A stretch of DNA of 64,000 nucleotides from assembly GCF_016612865.1 (NCBI RefSeq), contig NZ_JAENZZ010000002.1, forward strand, positions 682,001-746,000, written 5' to 3'. This stretch comes from Blastococcus sp. TML/M2B (GTDB lineage Bacteria; Actinomycetota; Actinomycetes; Mycobacteriales; Geodermatophilaceae). Under the pieces are notes generated by a model. It searched no databases and was not told where the DNA came from. It saw only the letters and a program-made list of their open reading frames with translations. Below, piece by piece: positions 52,991 to 61,020 of this stretch (position 1 is the stretch's first letter; every line of letters begins with the position of its first letter). A program made the translations under genes and the position numbers.

Positions 52991-53332
52991 TCATGCCGCG
53001 GGCCCGCTCCGCGGGAAGAGTGCGTCCAGCCCCGCCGAGCGGAGCACGTGGTTCACCGTCGGTGACGCCGAGCGGAGCACCGGACGCCGGCCGGCCGCCG
53101 CAGCCGCCGCCTCCAGGTACATGACCATGAGGCTCAGGCCCGACGAGCTGATGAACGTGACCGACCCGGCGTCGATGGCGTCCACCACCTGCCGATCCCG
53201 CCCGTGGGCGGCGCGGAAGTGGGTGGCCTCGGCGGTGTCCACGGTGCCGCGGAGGACCAGCACCCGCTGATCGCCCTCGACCTCGATCGCGATCGTCCCC
53301 CCGGGCACCCCCGGGGCGGAGTCCGCGTCCAT
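52991..53332 (-). CDS. STAS-domain anti-sigma factor antagonist
   Basis: Protein of 113 aa with a STAS fold: [20 protein letters not shown], then [20 protein letters not shown], in which a Ser of the SSSG loop is the usual phosphorylation site, and [20 protein letters not shown]. Such proteins release an alternative sigma factor by binding its anti-sigma kinase; no partner kinase is encoded nearby. ATG 53332 has a GAGGGGG site upstream. Sequence before that ATG in the same frame is not conserved. Confidence 0.88.
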   Translation of the reverse strand: MDADSAPGVPGGTIAIEVEGDQRVLVLRGTVDTAEATHFRAAHGRDRQVVDAIDAGSVTFISSSGLSLMVMYLEAAAAAAGRRPVLRSASPTVNHVLRSAGLDALFPRSGPAA

Positions 53333-53426
53333 GGACGCCCCCTCGTGCTGGCCAGGTACGACCGTGCCGCCGGCCCCACATGGCACCTCGGGTGCACCGC
53401 GGGTCCGTGCCCCGACGGTACGACCG

Positions 53427-53876
53427 GTGCGCGACGATGACCAGGCGCGTGCGGTGGTGACCAGGGTCGGTGCAGCGGCGGTCACCGTGGAGGGCCGGAC
53501 CGTCGGCGAGATCGGCCCGGGCCTGCTGGCCCTGGTCGGGGTCGGCCACGACGACGACGCCGGCCGCGCCCGGCTGCTGGCCCGCAAGATCCACGAGCTG
53601 CGCATCTTCCCGGGCGACGACAGCACCGTCTCGGCCGCCGACCTCGGTCTGCCGGTGCTCGTCGTCAGCCAGTTCACGCTCTACGCCGACACCCGCAAGG
53701 GCCGGCGCCCCTCGTGGTCGGAGGCGGCGCCCGGCGAGGTGGCCGAACCGCTGGTCGACGAGGTGGTGGCCGAGCTGCGGCGGCGGGGCGCGACGGTGGC
53801 CACCGGCGTCTTCGGGGCGCGGATGCAGGTGTCCTCGGTCAACGACGGGCCGATGACCTTGCTCCTGGAGGTCTGA
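53427..53876 (+). CDS. dtd: D-aminoacyl-tRNA deacylase Dtd
   Basis: Enzyme (about 149 aa) that hydrolyses D-amino acids mischarged on tRNA. Family landmarks: [16 protein letters not shown] at the N-terminus, [18 protein letters not shown], the catalytic [17 protein letters not shown], and the cross-subunit Gly-Pro motif near [20 protein letters not shown]. The GTG at 53427 is the best start; longer in-frame starts (53331) add unrelated sequence antisense to the STAS gene. The usual M-R-A-V-V start is preceded here by six extra residues. Confidence 0.92.
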   Translation: MRDDDQARAVVTRVGAAAVTVEGRTVGEIGPGLLALVGVGHDDDAGRARLLARKIHELRIFPGDDSTVSAADLGLPVLVVSQFTLYADTRKGRRPSWSEAAPGEVAEPLVDEVVAELRRRGATVATGVFGARMQVSSVNDGPMTLLLEV

Positions 53877-54122
53877 CCTCGCCCGTCCGCGGGTAGCAGG
53901 GGTGAGCGACGACACTCCCTGCGGATTGCCTGTGAAGCGGGGAACGGCGGAACACACGGGGCGGCTCGCGCCGTTGTGCATTCCGTACCACACCGGACAG
54001 ACGACAGACAGGGGCGGTCCGGCCAACCCGGGCGCCCCCGTCGACCCCCCGGATGACAGCACCGCCGAGCCACCGACGACCGGCGGGTGCATCCGCATCG
54101 AAGGCAAGGACGAAGAAGCATC

Positions 54123-55115
54123 GTGACGCTGCTGCAGTCTTCCCCCACCGACACCCTCGAGGTGCGCTCCCGCACCCCGCGCCGTGAGCCCGACACCACC
54201 GGCCTGGTGTCGACCGACCTCGTGCGGGTGTACCTCAACACCATCGGCAAGACCGCGCTGCTGACCGCCGAGCAGGAGGTCGAGCTGGCCAAGCGCATCG
54301 AGGCCGGCCTCTACGCCGAGCGCCTGCTCGCCGAGAAGCCGACGATCTCGGCCGCCAAGAAGCGCGACTACAAGATCCTCGCCGTCGACGGCAAGGCCGC
54401 GAAGGCGCACCTGCTGGAGGCCAACCTCCGCCTCGTCGTCTCGGTGGCCAAGCGCTACACCGGCCACGGCATGACGTTCCTGGACCTCATCCAGGAGGGC
54501 AACGTCGGCCTCATCCGGGCGGTGGAGAAGTTCGACTACACCAAGGGCTTCAAGTTCTCGACCTACGCCACCTGGTGGATCCGGCAGGCCATCACCCGGG
54601 CCATGGCCGACTCCGGGCGCACCATCCGGCTGCCCGTCCACCTCGCCGAGCAGGTGAACAAGGTGGTCCGCACCCGCCGCCGGATGCACCAGGAGCTGGA
54701 GCGCGAGCCCACTGCCGAGGAGATCGGCCTCGAGCTGGACATGACCGAGGAGCGGGTGGTCGAGCTGCTCGAGCACAGCCGCGACCTGGTCAGCCTGGAC
54801 CAGACCGTCGGTGCCGACGAGGAGTCGCGGCTCGGTGACTTCATCGAGGACGCCGACGCCGCCGTCGCCGAGGACGCCGTCGCCTTCCAGATGATGAAGG
54901 GCGACGTCCGCACCGTGCTGAACACCCTCGAGGACCGGGAGCGGGATGTCGTCATCCTGCGCTTCGGCCTCGACGGCTCGCAGCCGCGCACGCTGGAGCA
55001 GATCGGCAAGCAGTTCGGTCTGTCCCGCGAGCGGGTGCGCCAGATCGAGCGCGAGACGATGGCCAAGCTCCGCGACCCGGAGCGCGCCGACGCGCTGCGC
55101 GACTACCTCGCCTGA
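54123..55115 (+). CDS. sigB: Principal-like RNA polymerase sigma factor SigB (sigma-70 group 2)
   Basis: Sigma factor of 330 aa lacking the long region 1.1 of SigA. Region 1.2: [20 protein letters not shown]. Regions 2.1-2.4: [40 protein letters not shown] and [20 protein letters not shown]. Region 3: [20 protein letters not shown]. Region 4.2: [20 protein letters not shown]. Length and linkage upstream of ideR resemble mycobacterial sigB-ideR, though here two acetylation genes lie between. GTG 54123 is chosen; an ATG at 54087 is in frame with no better ribosome site. The 246-bp upstream leader shows no confident promoter. Confidence 0.92.
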   Translation: MTLLQSSPTDTLEVRSRTPRREPDTTGLVSTDLVRVYLNTIGKTALLTAEQEVELAKRIEAGLYAERLLAEKPTISAAKKRDYKILAVDGKAAKAHLLEANLRLVVSVAKRYTGHGMTFLDLIQEGNVGLIRAVEKFDYTKGFKFSTYATWWIRQAITRAMADSGRTIRLPVHLAEQVNKVVRTRRRMHQELEREPTAEEIGLELDMTEERVVELLEHSRDLVSLDQTVGADEESRLGDFIEDADAAVAEDAVAFQMMKGDVRTVLNTLEDRERDVVILRFGLDGSQPRTLEQIGKQFGLSRERVRQIERETMAKLRDPERADALRDYLA

Positions 55116-55125
55116 GTTGCAGACG

Positions 55126-55159
55126 GGAGCGCCGGTCACCGAACGGTGACCGGCGCTCC
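55126..55159 (+). terminator. Perfect 15-bp stem-loop after sigB
   Basis: GGAGCGCCGGTCACC, loop GAAC, then the exact complement to 55159. It lies 10 bp after the sigB stop and before the convergent acetyltransferase end at 55198, so it may act in both directions. No long U-run. Confidence 0.88.
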
Positions 55160-55197
55160 TGCGTTCGTGGCCGCGGTGTCGTCCGGAGGACGACCGA

Positions 55198-57930
55198 TCA
55201 CATGGCGGACCGCATCCGGCGGGGGCCGGGGTCGATGCGCGCGGTCGGCGGGCCGACGCGGGCGGTGCCGCCGGCGACCACCAGCGACCGGCCGCCGTGC
55301 CAGGGGTTGGCCGGGCCGACGATCACCGGCTCGAGGGTCAGCCGCAGCACCTCGGGCAGGTCGTCGGCGAGCCGGGCGACGCGCAGCAGCAGGTCCTCCA
55401 GCGCGGCGGTGTCCACCGGCTCCGAACCCCGCCAGCCGTCCAGCAGCGGCCAGGCGCGCGGGCCCCGCACCAGCTCGGCGGCGTCCAGGTCGGTGAGCGG
55501 CAGGGTGCGGAACGCGCGGTCACCGAGCAGCTCGGTGGCCACGCCCCCGACGCCGAAGCTGACCAGCGCGCCGAACGACGGGTCGTCGACGATCTCCACG
55601 ACCGTGGCCACGCCCGGGGCGGCCATCTCCTGCACGATCACCGGGTCGCCGGAGGGGATGGCCGCGTACGCCGCGCGCACGTCGTCGGCGTCCACCAGGT
55701 CCAGCCGCACGCCGCCGAGATCGGACCGGTGCCGCAGCCACGGCGCGGTCGACTTGAGCACCACCGGGTAGCCGACCTCGGCCGCGGCGGCGACCGCGGA
55801 CTCGGGGTCGGTGACCGTGCGGGTGCGCAGCAGCGGCACCCCGTACGCGCCGAGCAGCGCGATCAGCTCGTCGTCGTCCAGCTCGCGGCCGGCCGGGGCC
55901 GAGGCCAGCGCCCGCGCCACCACCGCGCGACCGGCCTCCTCGTCCACGTCCGGCAGGTCGGGCACGTCGCCGACGGGGCGGCGTCGCCAGCGCGCGTACT
56001 CGCTCGCCTTGGCCAGCGCGATCACCGCGCGCTCCGGGGTGCTGTACGAGGGCACCGAACCGCGGGCCGGCATGCCGTGCTCGTCGAGGACGGCGAGCTC
56101 CGGCGGCACCCCCTCGGTCGACAGGAAGCTGGCCACCACCGGCTTGGTCGCACCCGCGGCCACCTCGCGCAGGGCCGGGCCGAACTCGTGCGAGCCCGCC
56201 ATCAGCGGCGGCAGGAACACCGCGATGACCGCGTCGACGCCGTCGTCGTCGACCGCGGCCTGCAGCGCGGCGGCGAACTGCTCGGGCGTGCCGTTCACGC
56301 CGATGTCGACCGGCTCGCGGTGGGCCAGCTGCAGCCCCTCCTCGAGGACCGCGTCGGCGACGAGCACCCCGATGGCGGTGGAGTTGCCGACGATGGCCAC
56401 CCGGTCGCCGGCCGGCAGCGGCTGGTGGGCCAGCAGGGTGCCGACGTCGAACAGCTGGGCCACGGTCTCCACGCGGATGACGCCGGCGGAGGCGAACAGC
56501 GCCGCGACCGACTGCTCGGGGACCGCCACCGACGTGCCGGCCAGGCCCGGCGTCACGCCGACGTGCCGGCCGCTCTTCACCGCGACCACCGGCTTGGTGC
56601 GGCCGACCGTGCGGGCCAGGCGGGCGAACTTGCGCGGGTTGCCGAAGCTCTCCAGGTGCAGCAGCACGACCTCGGTACCGGGGTCGGTCGCCCAGTACTG
56701 GAGCAGGTCGTTGCCGCTGACGTCGGCGCGGTTGCCGGCGGAGACGAAGGTGGACAGCCCGATGCCGCGGCTGCGCGCCCGCTCCAGCAGCGCGACGCCG
56801 AGCGCACCGGACTGGGCGAAGAAGCCCACCCGGCCGCGCCCCGGGACCATCGGCGCCAGCGAGGAGTTCAGCCGCACCGCGGGGTCGGTGTTGACGATGC
56901 CCAGGCAGTTCGGGCCCACGACCCGCATGCCCGACGCCCGGGCCGAGGCGACCAGGCGGCGCTCCACCGCCCGGCCCTCCGGGCCGGTCTCACCGAACCC
57001 GCCGGAGACGACGACCAGCCCGCGCACCCGCTTGCGGCGGCAGGCCTCGACCACGCCCTCCACCTCGTCGGCGGGCACGGCGAGCACCGCCAGGTCCACG
57101 TCGTCGGGGATGGACTCGATGTCGGCGTAGGCGGGGACGCCGCGCACGTGCCGGGCCGAGGGGTTCACCGGGTAGACCGGGCCGGCGAAGCCGTAGTCGA
57201 GCAGGTGCCGCAGCAGCGCGTTGCCGATCTTGCCCGGGTCGTTGCTGGCACCCACGACCGCGACCGACGACGGCGTGAGCAGCCGGGCGATCGACCGGGA
57301 CTCGCTGCGCTGCTCGCGCTCGTAGGCGACGGCCAGCGCGTCCTCGGTCTGCTCGATCGGGAAGGTGAGGTGGACGACGCCGTCCTCGTAGGAGCGCTTG
57401 GACTTGTAGCCGGCGTCCTGGAAGACCCGGACCATCGAGCTGTTCTGCGCCAGCACCTCAGCGACGAACCGCTTGATGCCCCGCTCGCGGCCGGCGGCGG
57501 CGAGGTGCTCCAGGAGCACCGAGCCCAGACCGCGGCGCTGGTGGGCGTCCTCGATGAGGAAGGCGACCTCGGCGTCGTCGGTGCCGGGGTAGCGGTCGTA
57601 GCGGCCCACCCCGATGACCTGGTCGCCGAGCAGCACGACGAAGGCGACCCGGGCGTCGTGGTCGACGTGGGTGAACCGGTGCAGCTCCTTGTCCGAGAGC
57701 CGCTTCATCGGCCCGAAGAACCGGTAGTACCGCGTCTGGTCGCTGCTGCGGTCCATGAGCCCGACCAGCCCGTCGGCGTCCTCGGGGGTGATCGGCCGCA
57801 GGTGCACGGTGCCGCCGTCGGCGGCCACGATGTCGGCCTCCCAGCCCGGCGGCGGCTGCGGGGTGTTCTCCTCAGGGGTCACGCCGTCCTCCGGCCGCGT
57901 CCCGGGAGCCGGTCGCGGATCGTCAGTCAC
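55198..57930 (-). CDS. GNAT acetyltransferase fused to ADP-forming acyl-CoA synthetase-like domains (Pat-like)
   Basis: Protein of 910 aa. The N-terminal GNAT domain (about 38-195) has VHLRPITPEDADGLVGLMDR and the acetyl-CoA loop EDAHQRRGLGSVLLEHLAAA. A CoA-binding domain follows (SVAVVGASNDPGKIGNALLR), then succinyl-CoA-ligase-like domains (FFAQSGALGVALLERARSRG) and a C-terminal ATP-grasp (VAAAAEVGYPVVLKSTAPWL). GNAT-first order is the actinobacterial arrangement; proteobacterial Pat has GNAT last. Such proteins acetylate or propionylate lysines, often acyl-CoA synthetases. The start overlaps the AcuC deacetylase gene, giving an acetylation/deacetylation pair. Confidence 0.93.
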   Translation of the reverse strand: MTDDPRPAPGTRPEDGVTPEENTPQPPPGWEADIVAADGGTVHLRPITPEDADGLVGLMDRSSDQTRYYRFFGPMKRLSDKELHRFTHVDHDARVAFVVLLGDQVIGVGRYDRYPGTDDAEVAFLIEDAHQRRGLGSVLLEHLAAAGRERGIKRFVAEVLAQNSSMVRVFQDAGYKSKRSYEDGVVHLTFPIEQTEDALAVAYEREQRSESRSIARLLTPSSVAVVGASNDPGKIGNALLRHLLDYGFAGPVYPVNPSARHVRGVPAYADIESIPDDVDLAVLAVPADEVEGVVEACRRKRVRGLVVVSGGFGETGPEGRAVERRLVASARASGMRVVGPNCLGIVNTDPAVRLNSSLAPMVPGRGRVGFFAQSGALGVALLERARSRGIGLSTFVSAGNRADVSGNDLLQYWATDPGTEVVLLHLESFGNPRKFARLARTVGRTKPVVAVKSGRHVGVTPGLAGTSVAVPEQSVAALFASAGVIRVETVAQLFDVGTLLAHQPLPAGDRVAIVGNSTAIGVLVADAVLEEGLQLAHREPVDIGVNGTPEQFAAALQAAVDDDGVDAVIAVFLPPLMAGSHEFGPALREVAAGATKPVVASFLSTEGVPPELAVLDEHGMPARGSVPSYSTPERAVIALAKASEYARWRRRPVGDVPDLPDVDEEAGRAVVARALASAPAGRELDDDELIALLGAYGVPLLRTRTVTDPESAVAAAAEVGYPVVLKSTAPWLRHRSDLGGVRLDLVDADDVRAAYAAIPSGDPVIVQEMAAPGVATVVEIVDDPSFGALVSFGVGGVATELLGDRAFRTLPLTDLDAAELVRGPRAWPLLDGWRGSEPVDTAALEDLLLRVARLADDLPEVLRLTLEPVIVGPANPWHGGRSLVVAGGTARVGPPTARIDPGPRRMRSAM

Positions 57931-59104
57931 GGGGGTCGTCCGGGTCGAGGCCGAACAGCGGGAAGCTGGCCCGGCGGGTGCGCAGGATCGCCCGGTCCAC
58001 CCGGTTCTCGGTGAACGCGTCCCAGCGGGCGAAACCGGTGTAGCCGCCCTCGGTCATGTGCGTGGGTGGCCGGGCGCGCAGCCCCCGGGACACGACGTCG
58101 TCCCGCCAGGACTGCGGGATCTCGGTGGCCGGGTCCAGCGGGGCGCCCACCGCCTCGGCGATGAGGTGCGTCCAGGCGCGCGGCACGGCGCGGACCAGGC
58201 CGTAGCCCCCGCCGCCGAGCGCGATCCACCTGCCGTCGCAGATCTCGTGGGCCAGCTCGTGCATCAGCCGGTAGCTGGCGCGCTGCCCGTCGATGGTGAG
58301 CCCGAGGTCCGCGAGGGGGTCCTCGTGGTGGGCGTCGCAGCCGCACTGGGTGACCAGGATCTGCGGCTGGAAGGCCCGCAGCACGCTGGGGACGACGGCG
58401 CTGAAGGCCCGCAGCCAGGCGGAGTCCTCGGTGCCGTTGGGCAGCGCCAGGTTGACCGCGCTGCCCGATGCCTTCTCGGCGTCCCCTGTCTCCTCGGGGA
58501 AGCCGGTGCCCGGCCAGAGGGTGAGCGGGGTCTGGTGGATGCTCACGGTGAGCACCCGCGGGTCGTCGTAGAAGGCGGCCTGGACGCCGTCGCCGTGGTG
58601 GACGTCGAGGTCGACGTAGGCGATCCGCTCGTAGCCCTGCCCGAGCAGCCAGGCGATGGCCACGGCGGCGTCGTTGAAGATGCAGAACCCCGACGCGGCG
58701 TCGCGCATGGCGTGGTGCAGCCCGCCGGCGATGTTCACGACGTGCTGCGCGGCGCCGCTGTGGATCTGCTGGGCGGCCATCACCGAGCCGCCGGTGATCA
58801 GCGCGGCGGCGTCGTACATGTCGGGGAAGATCGGGTTGTCCGAGGTGCCCAGGCCGTGGCCCACCGCCGGGTCCGCGGGCGCGCGGCGCACCGCCTCGAG
58901 GTACTCCGGGTCGTGCACCAGCGTGAGCAGCTCCTCGCCGGCCGGGGCGGGGCGCTCCACCCGCACCCGGTCGCTGGACAGCACGCCGAGGGTGTCGGCC
59001 AGGCGCATGGTGAGGTCCAGCCGCACCGGGTGCAGCGGGTGCTCGCCGCCCATCGTGTAGCCCAGCAGGCTCTCGTCCCACACGACGGTGACCGAGTCGC
59101 TCAT
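57923..59104 (-). CDS. acuC: AcuC-type histone-deacetylase-family protein
   Basis: Zn-dependent lysine deacetylase homologue (393 aa). Catalytic features: NIAGGLHHAMRDAASGFCIF with the His pair, zinc ligands in IAYVDLDVHHGDGVQAAFYD (Asp and His), QCGCDAHHEDPLADLGLTID with the second Asp, and IALGGGGYGLVRAVPRAWTH. ATG 59104 precedes SVTVVWDESLLGYTMGGEHP. It overlaps the Pat-like gene by 8 bp, as expected for an enzyme reversing its modification (AcuA/AcuC logic). Confidence 0.94.
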   Translation of the reverse strand: MSDSVTVVWDESLLGYTMGGEHPLHPVRLDLTMRLADTLGVLSSDRVRVERPAPAGEELLTLVHDPEYLEAVRRAPADPAVGHGLGTSDNPIFPDMYDAAALITGGSVMAAQQIHSGAAQHVVNIAGGLHHAMRDAASGFCIFNDAAVAIAWLLGQGYERIAYVDLDVHHGDGVQAAFYDDPRVLTVSIHQTPLTLWPGTGFPEETGDAEKASGSAVNLALPNGTEDSAWLRAFSAVVPSVLRAFQPQILVTQCGCDAHHEDPLADLGLTIDGQRASYRLMHELAHEICDGRWIALGGGGYGLVRAVPRAWTHLIAEAVGAPLDPATEIPQSWRDDVVSRGLRARPPTHMTEGGYTGFARWDAFTENRVDRAILRTRRASFPLFGLDPDDPRD

Positions 59105-59554
59105 CGCACCTCCTCGTGCAGCTGGCCTGCCCGGACGCACGCCGGCGCCCGACCGCCGGCAGGGGCGACGCTACCGGCGCCGACCGGGTGACGCGCCCCC
59201 TGCGACCCGCGTCGCGGGACCCGGACGGGTGGCGCAGCGCCCGTAGACTGGCCGCCGACCCGGAGGAGTACCTGTGAACGACCTGATCGACACCACGGAG
59301 ATGTACCTCCGCACCATCTTCGAGCTCGAGGAGGAGGGCATCACCCCTCTGCGGGCCCGGATCGCGGAGCGTCTCCACCAGAGCGGTCCCACCGTGAGCC
59401 AGACGGTGGCCCGCATGGAGCGCGACGGCCTGCTGACGGTGGAGGGCGACCGGCACCTCCAGCTCTCCGACGAGGGCCGCCAGCTGGCGACGGCGGTGAT
59501 GCGCAAGCACCGGCTCGCCGAGTGCCTCCTGGTCGACGTCATCGGGCTGGACTA

Positions 59555-60486
59555 GAGCGTGTCTGCCAAAGATCTGAGGGTTCGCAGGCGACGCTCGACG
59601 AATGCTGCGCGCGGACGAGATTCCAGACGAGTTGTGGGAGCTGATCGAGCCGGTGCTGCCGGCAGGCGGCCATCAAGGGCGGCCGTGGAATGACCACCGG
59701 CTGACGCTGGAGGGGATCAGTTGGAGGTTTCGCACGGGGTCGCCGTGGCGTGACCTGCCCGAGCACTTCGGGGCCTGGCAGTCGGTGTGGGAGCGCCACC
59801 GTCGGTGGTCTGACGACGGCACCTACCTGCGCATGTTCGCCGCGGTTCGCGCCGCAGCCCCCGAGCGCGACGAGCAGCTGCGCAGCCTGTTGTCGGTCGA
59901 CTCGACCATCGCCCGTGCCCATCAGCACTCCGCCGGCGCGCGGCACGAGGGCCACACAGGGGGCCCTGTCGAATGACAAGAACCTGACCAACGAGCCCGC
60001 CGATCACGCTCTGGGTCGTTCCCGCGGCGGGCTGAGCACCAAGATCCACGCGCTGACCGACCGGTACTGCTGCCCGCTGACGGTGCTGCTCTCACCGGGC
60101 CAGGCCGGTGACAACCCGCAGCTGATCCCGCTGTTGGAAGCCCACGACCGCGGCGACACCGGCGCCTTCCGGCTGCTGGCCGACAAGGCGTACTCCCACC
60201 CCAGCACCCGGGCGCACCTACGGGCGAAAAGGATCGCTCACACCATTCCCGAACGCAGCGACCAGATCGCCCGCCGCAAGGCGAAGGGCTCGGCCGGAGG
60301 CCGGCCACCTGCCTGCGATCCGGAGCGCTACAAGGACCGCAACACCGTCGAACGCGGCTTCGGCCGGCTCAAGCAGTGGCGCGCCATCGCCACCCGATAC
60401 GACAAGTACGCCACCACCTACCTGGGCGGCGTCCTCCTCGCCTGCATGATCATCCACCACCGGGTCCGCAGTTAGCAGACACGCTC
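59555..60486 (+). mobile_element. IS5-family insertion sequence (IS427-like), 932 bp
   Basis: Terminal inverted repeats GAGCGTGTCTGC at 59555-59566 and its complement at 60475-60486. A TA dinucleotide flanks both ends (59553-59554 and 60487-60488) as the target duplication. It carries a transposase in two overlapping frames. Same orientation as ideR, which it splits after codon 93. Confidence 0.92.
59602..60475 (+). CDS. IS5-family transposase in two frames (ORF A / ORF B)
   Basis: Part A (59602-59976, 124 aa) has the N-terminal DUF4096-like PDELWELIEPVLPAGGHQGR and WRDLPEHFGAWQSVWERHRR with the first catalytic Asp in LLSVDSTIARAHQH. Part B continues one base forward from the GGGGG near 59957-59961 (ALSNDKNLTNEPADHALGRS) to 60475, with the second Asp in RLLADKAYSHPSTRAHLRAK and Glu in NTVERGFGRLKQWRAIATRY. 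Two-ORF transposases with frameshifting are normal in this group. But the +1 direction equals the suspected sequence errors elsewhere, so either explanation holds. Confidence 0.88.
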
Positions 60487-60938
60487 TACGCCGACGTCCA
60501 CGAGGAGGCCTGCCGCTGGGAGCACGTCATGAGCGAGGCGGTCGAGCGCCGGCTGCTCGCCCTGCTCGGCAACCCCAGCGTCTCGCCGTTCGGCAACCCG
60601 ATCCCGGGCCTGGAGGCGCTGCGCGGGGACGAGCCGCTGGGCGGCGAGACCTCCGCGGTGCTCGACGCGCTCACCGTGCTCTCCACGACCGCGACCCCCG
60701 AGGGGCGTCCGGTCGTGATCCGTCGGATCAGCGAGCAGCTCCAGGAGGACGCGACGCTGCTGCGGTCGCTGGCCGACCACGGCGTGCGCCCCGGCGTCAC
60801 CATGCGGGCCCGGCTGGTCGAGGGGTCGGTGGTCCTGGACGACTACCCGCTCCCCCTGGACGTGGCCCGGCACATGTTCGTGAGCGCGGTCGACGAGGAG
60901 CTCACCCCGCTGGAGGCCGCTCCGCTGCTCTGAGTGCG

Positions 60939-60968
60939 GCCCCGCCCGGGTGCGAGCCCGGGCGGGGC
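60939..60968 (+). terminator. Perfect 12-bp stem-loop after ideR
   Basis: GCCCCGCCCGGG, loop TGCGAG, and the exact complement. It starts 6 bp after the ideR stop and precedes the S9 peptidase gene by about 50 bp. No U-run. Confidence 0.85.
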
Positions 60969-61020
60969 GAGCGCTCACTACGGTGGGGCCGACGTCGACC
61001 CCTCCTGAGAGCAGGTCCCG

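Larger units (their letters stand above)
59274..60933 (+). pseudogene. ideR: IdeR/DtxR iron-dependent regulator, interrupted by IS5-family element
   Basis: Two parts flank an insertion. Part 1 (59274-59554) encodes the [23 protein letters not shown] and [20 protein letters not shown]; it now stops at the TAG made by the junction, after Asp93. Part 2 (60489-60933) encodes YADVHEEACRWEHVMSEAVE and an SH3-like end. Deleting the element and one TA gives 241 aa. Residues then match IdeR numbering exactly: Met10, His79, Glu83, His98, Cys102, Glu105, His106. The insertion separates the DNA-binding head from four metal ligands, so iron-sensing repression should be lost. In mycobacteria IdeR represses siderophore genes. 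Confidence 0.93.

Noticed and set aside
51876-55139. Upstream extension of the DMT permease frame to more than 1400 codons
   Set aside because: Only 50892-51875 matches a protein family; the rest is antisense to LysR, Dtd and sigB.
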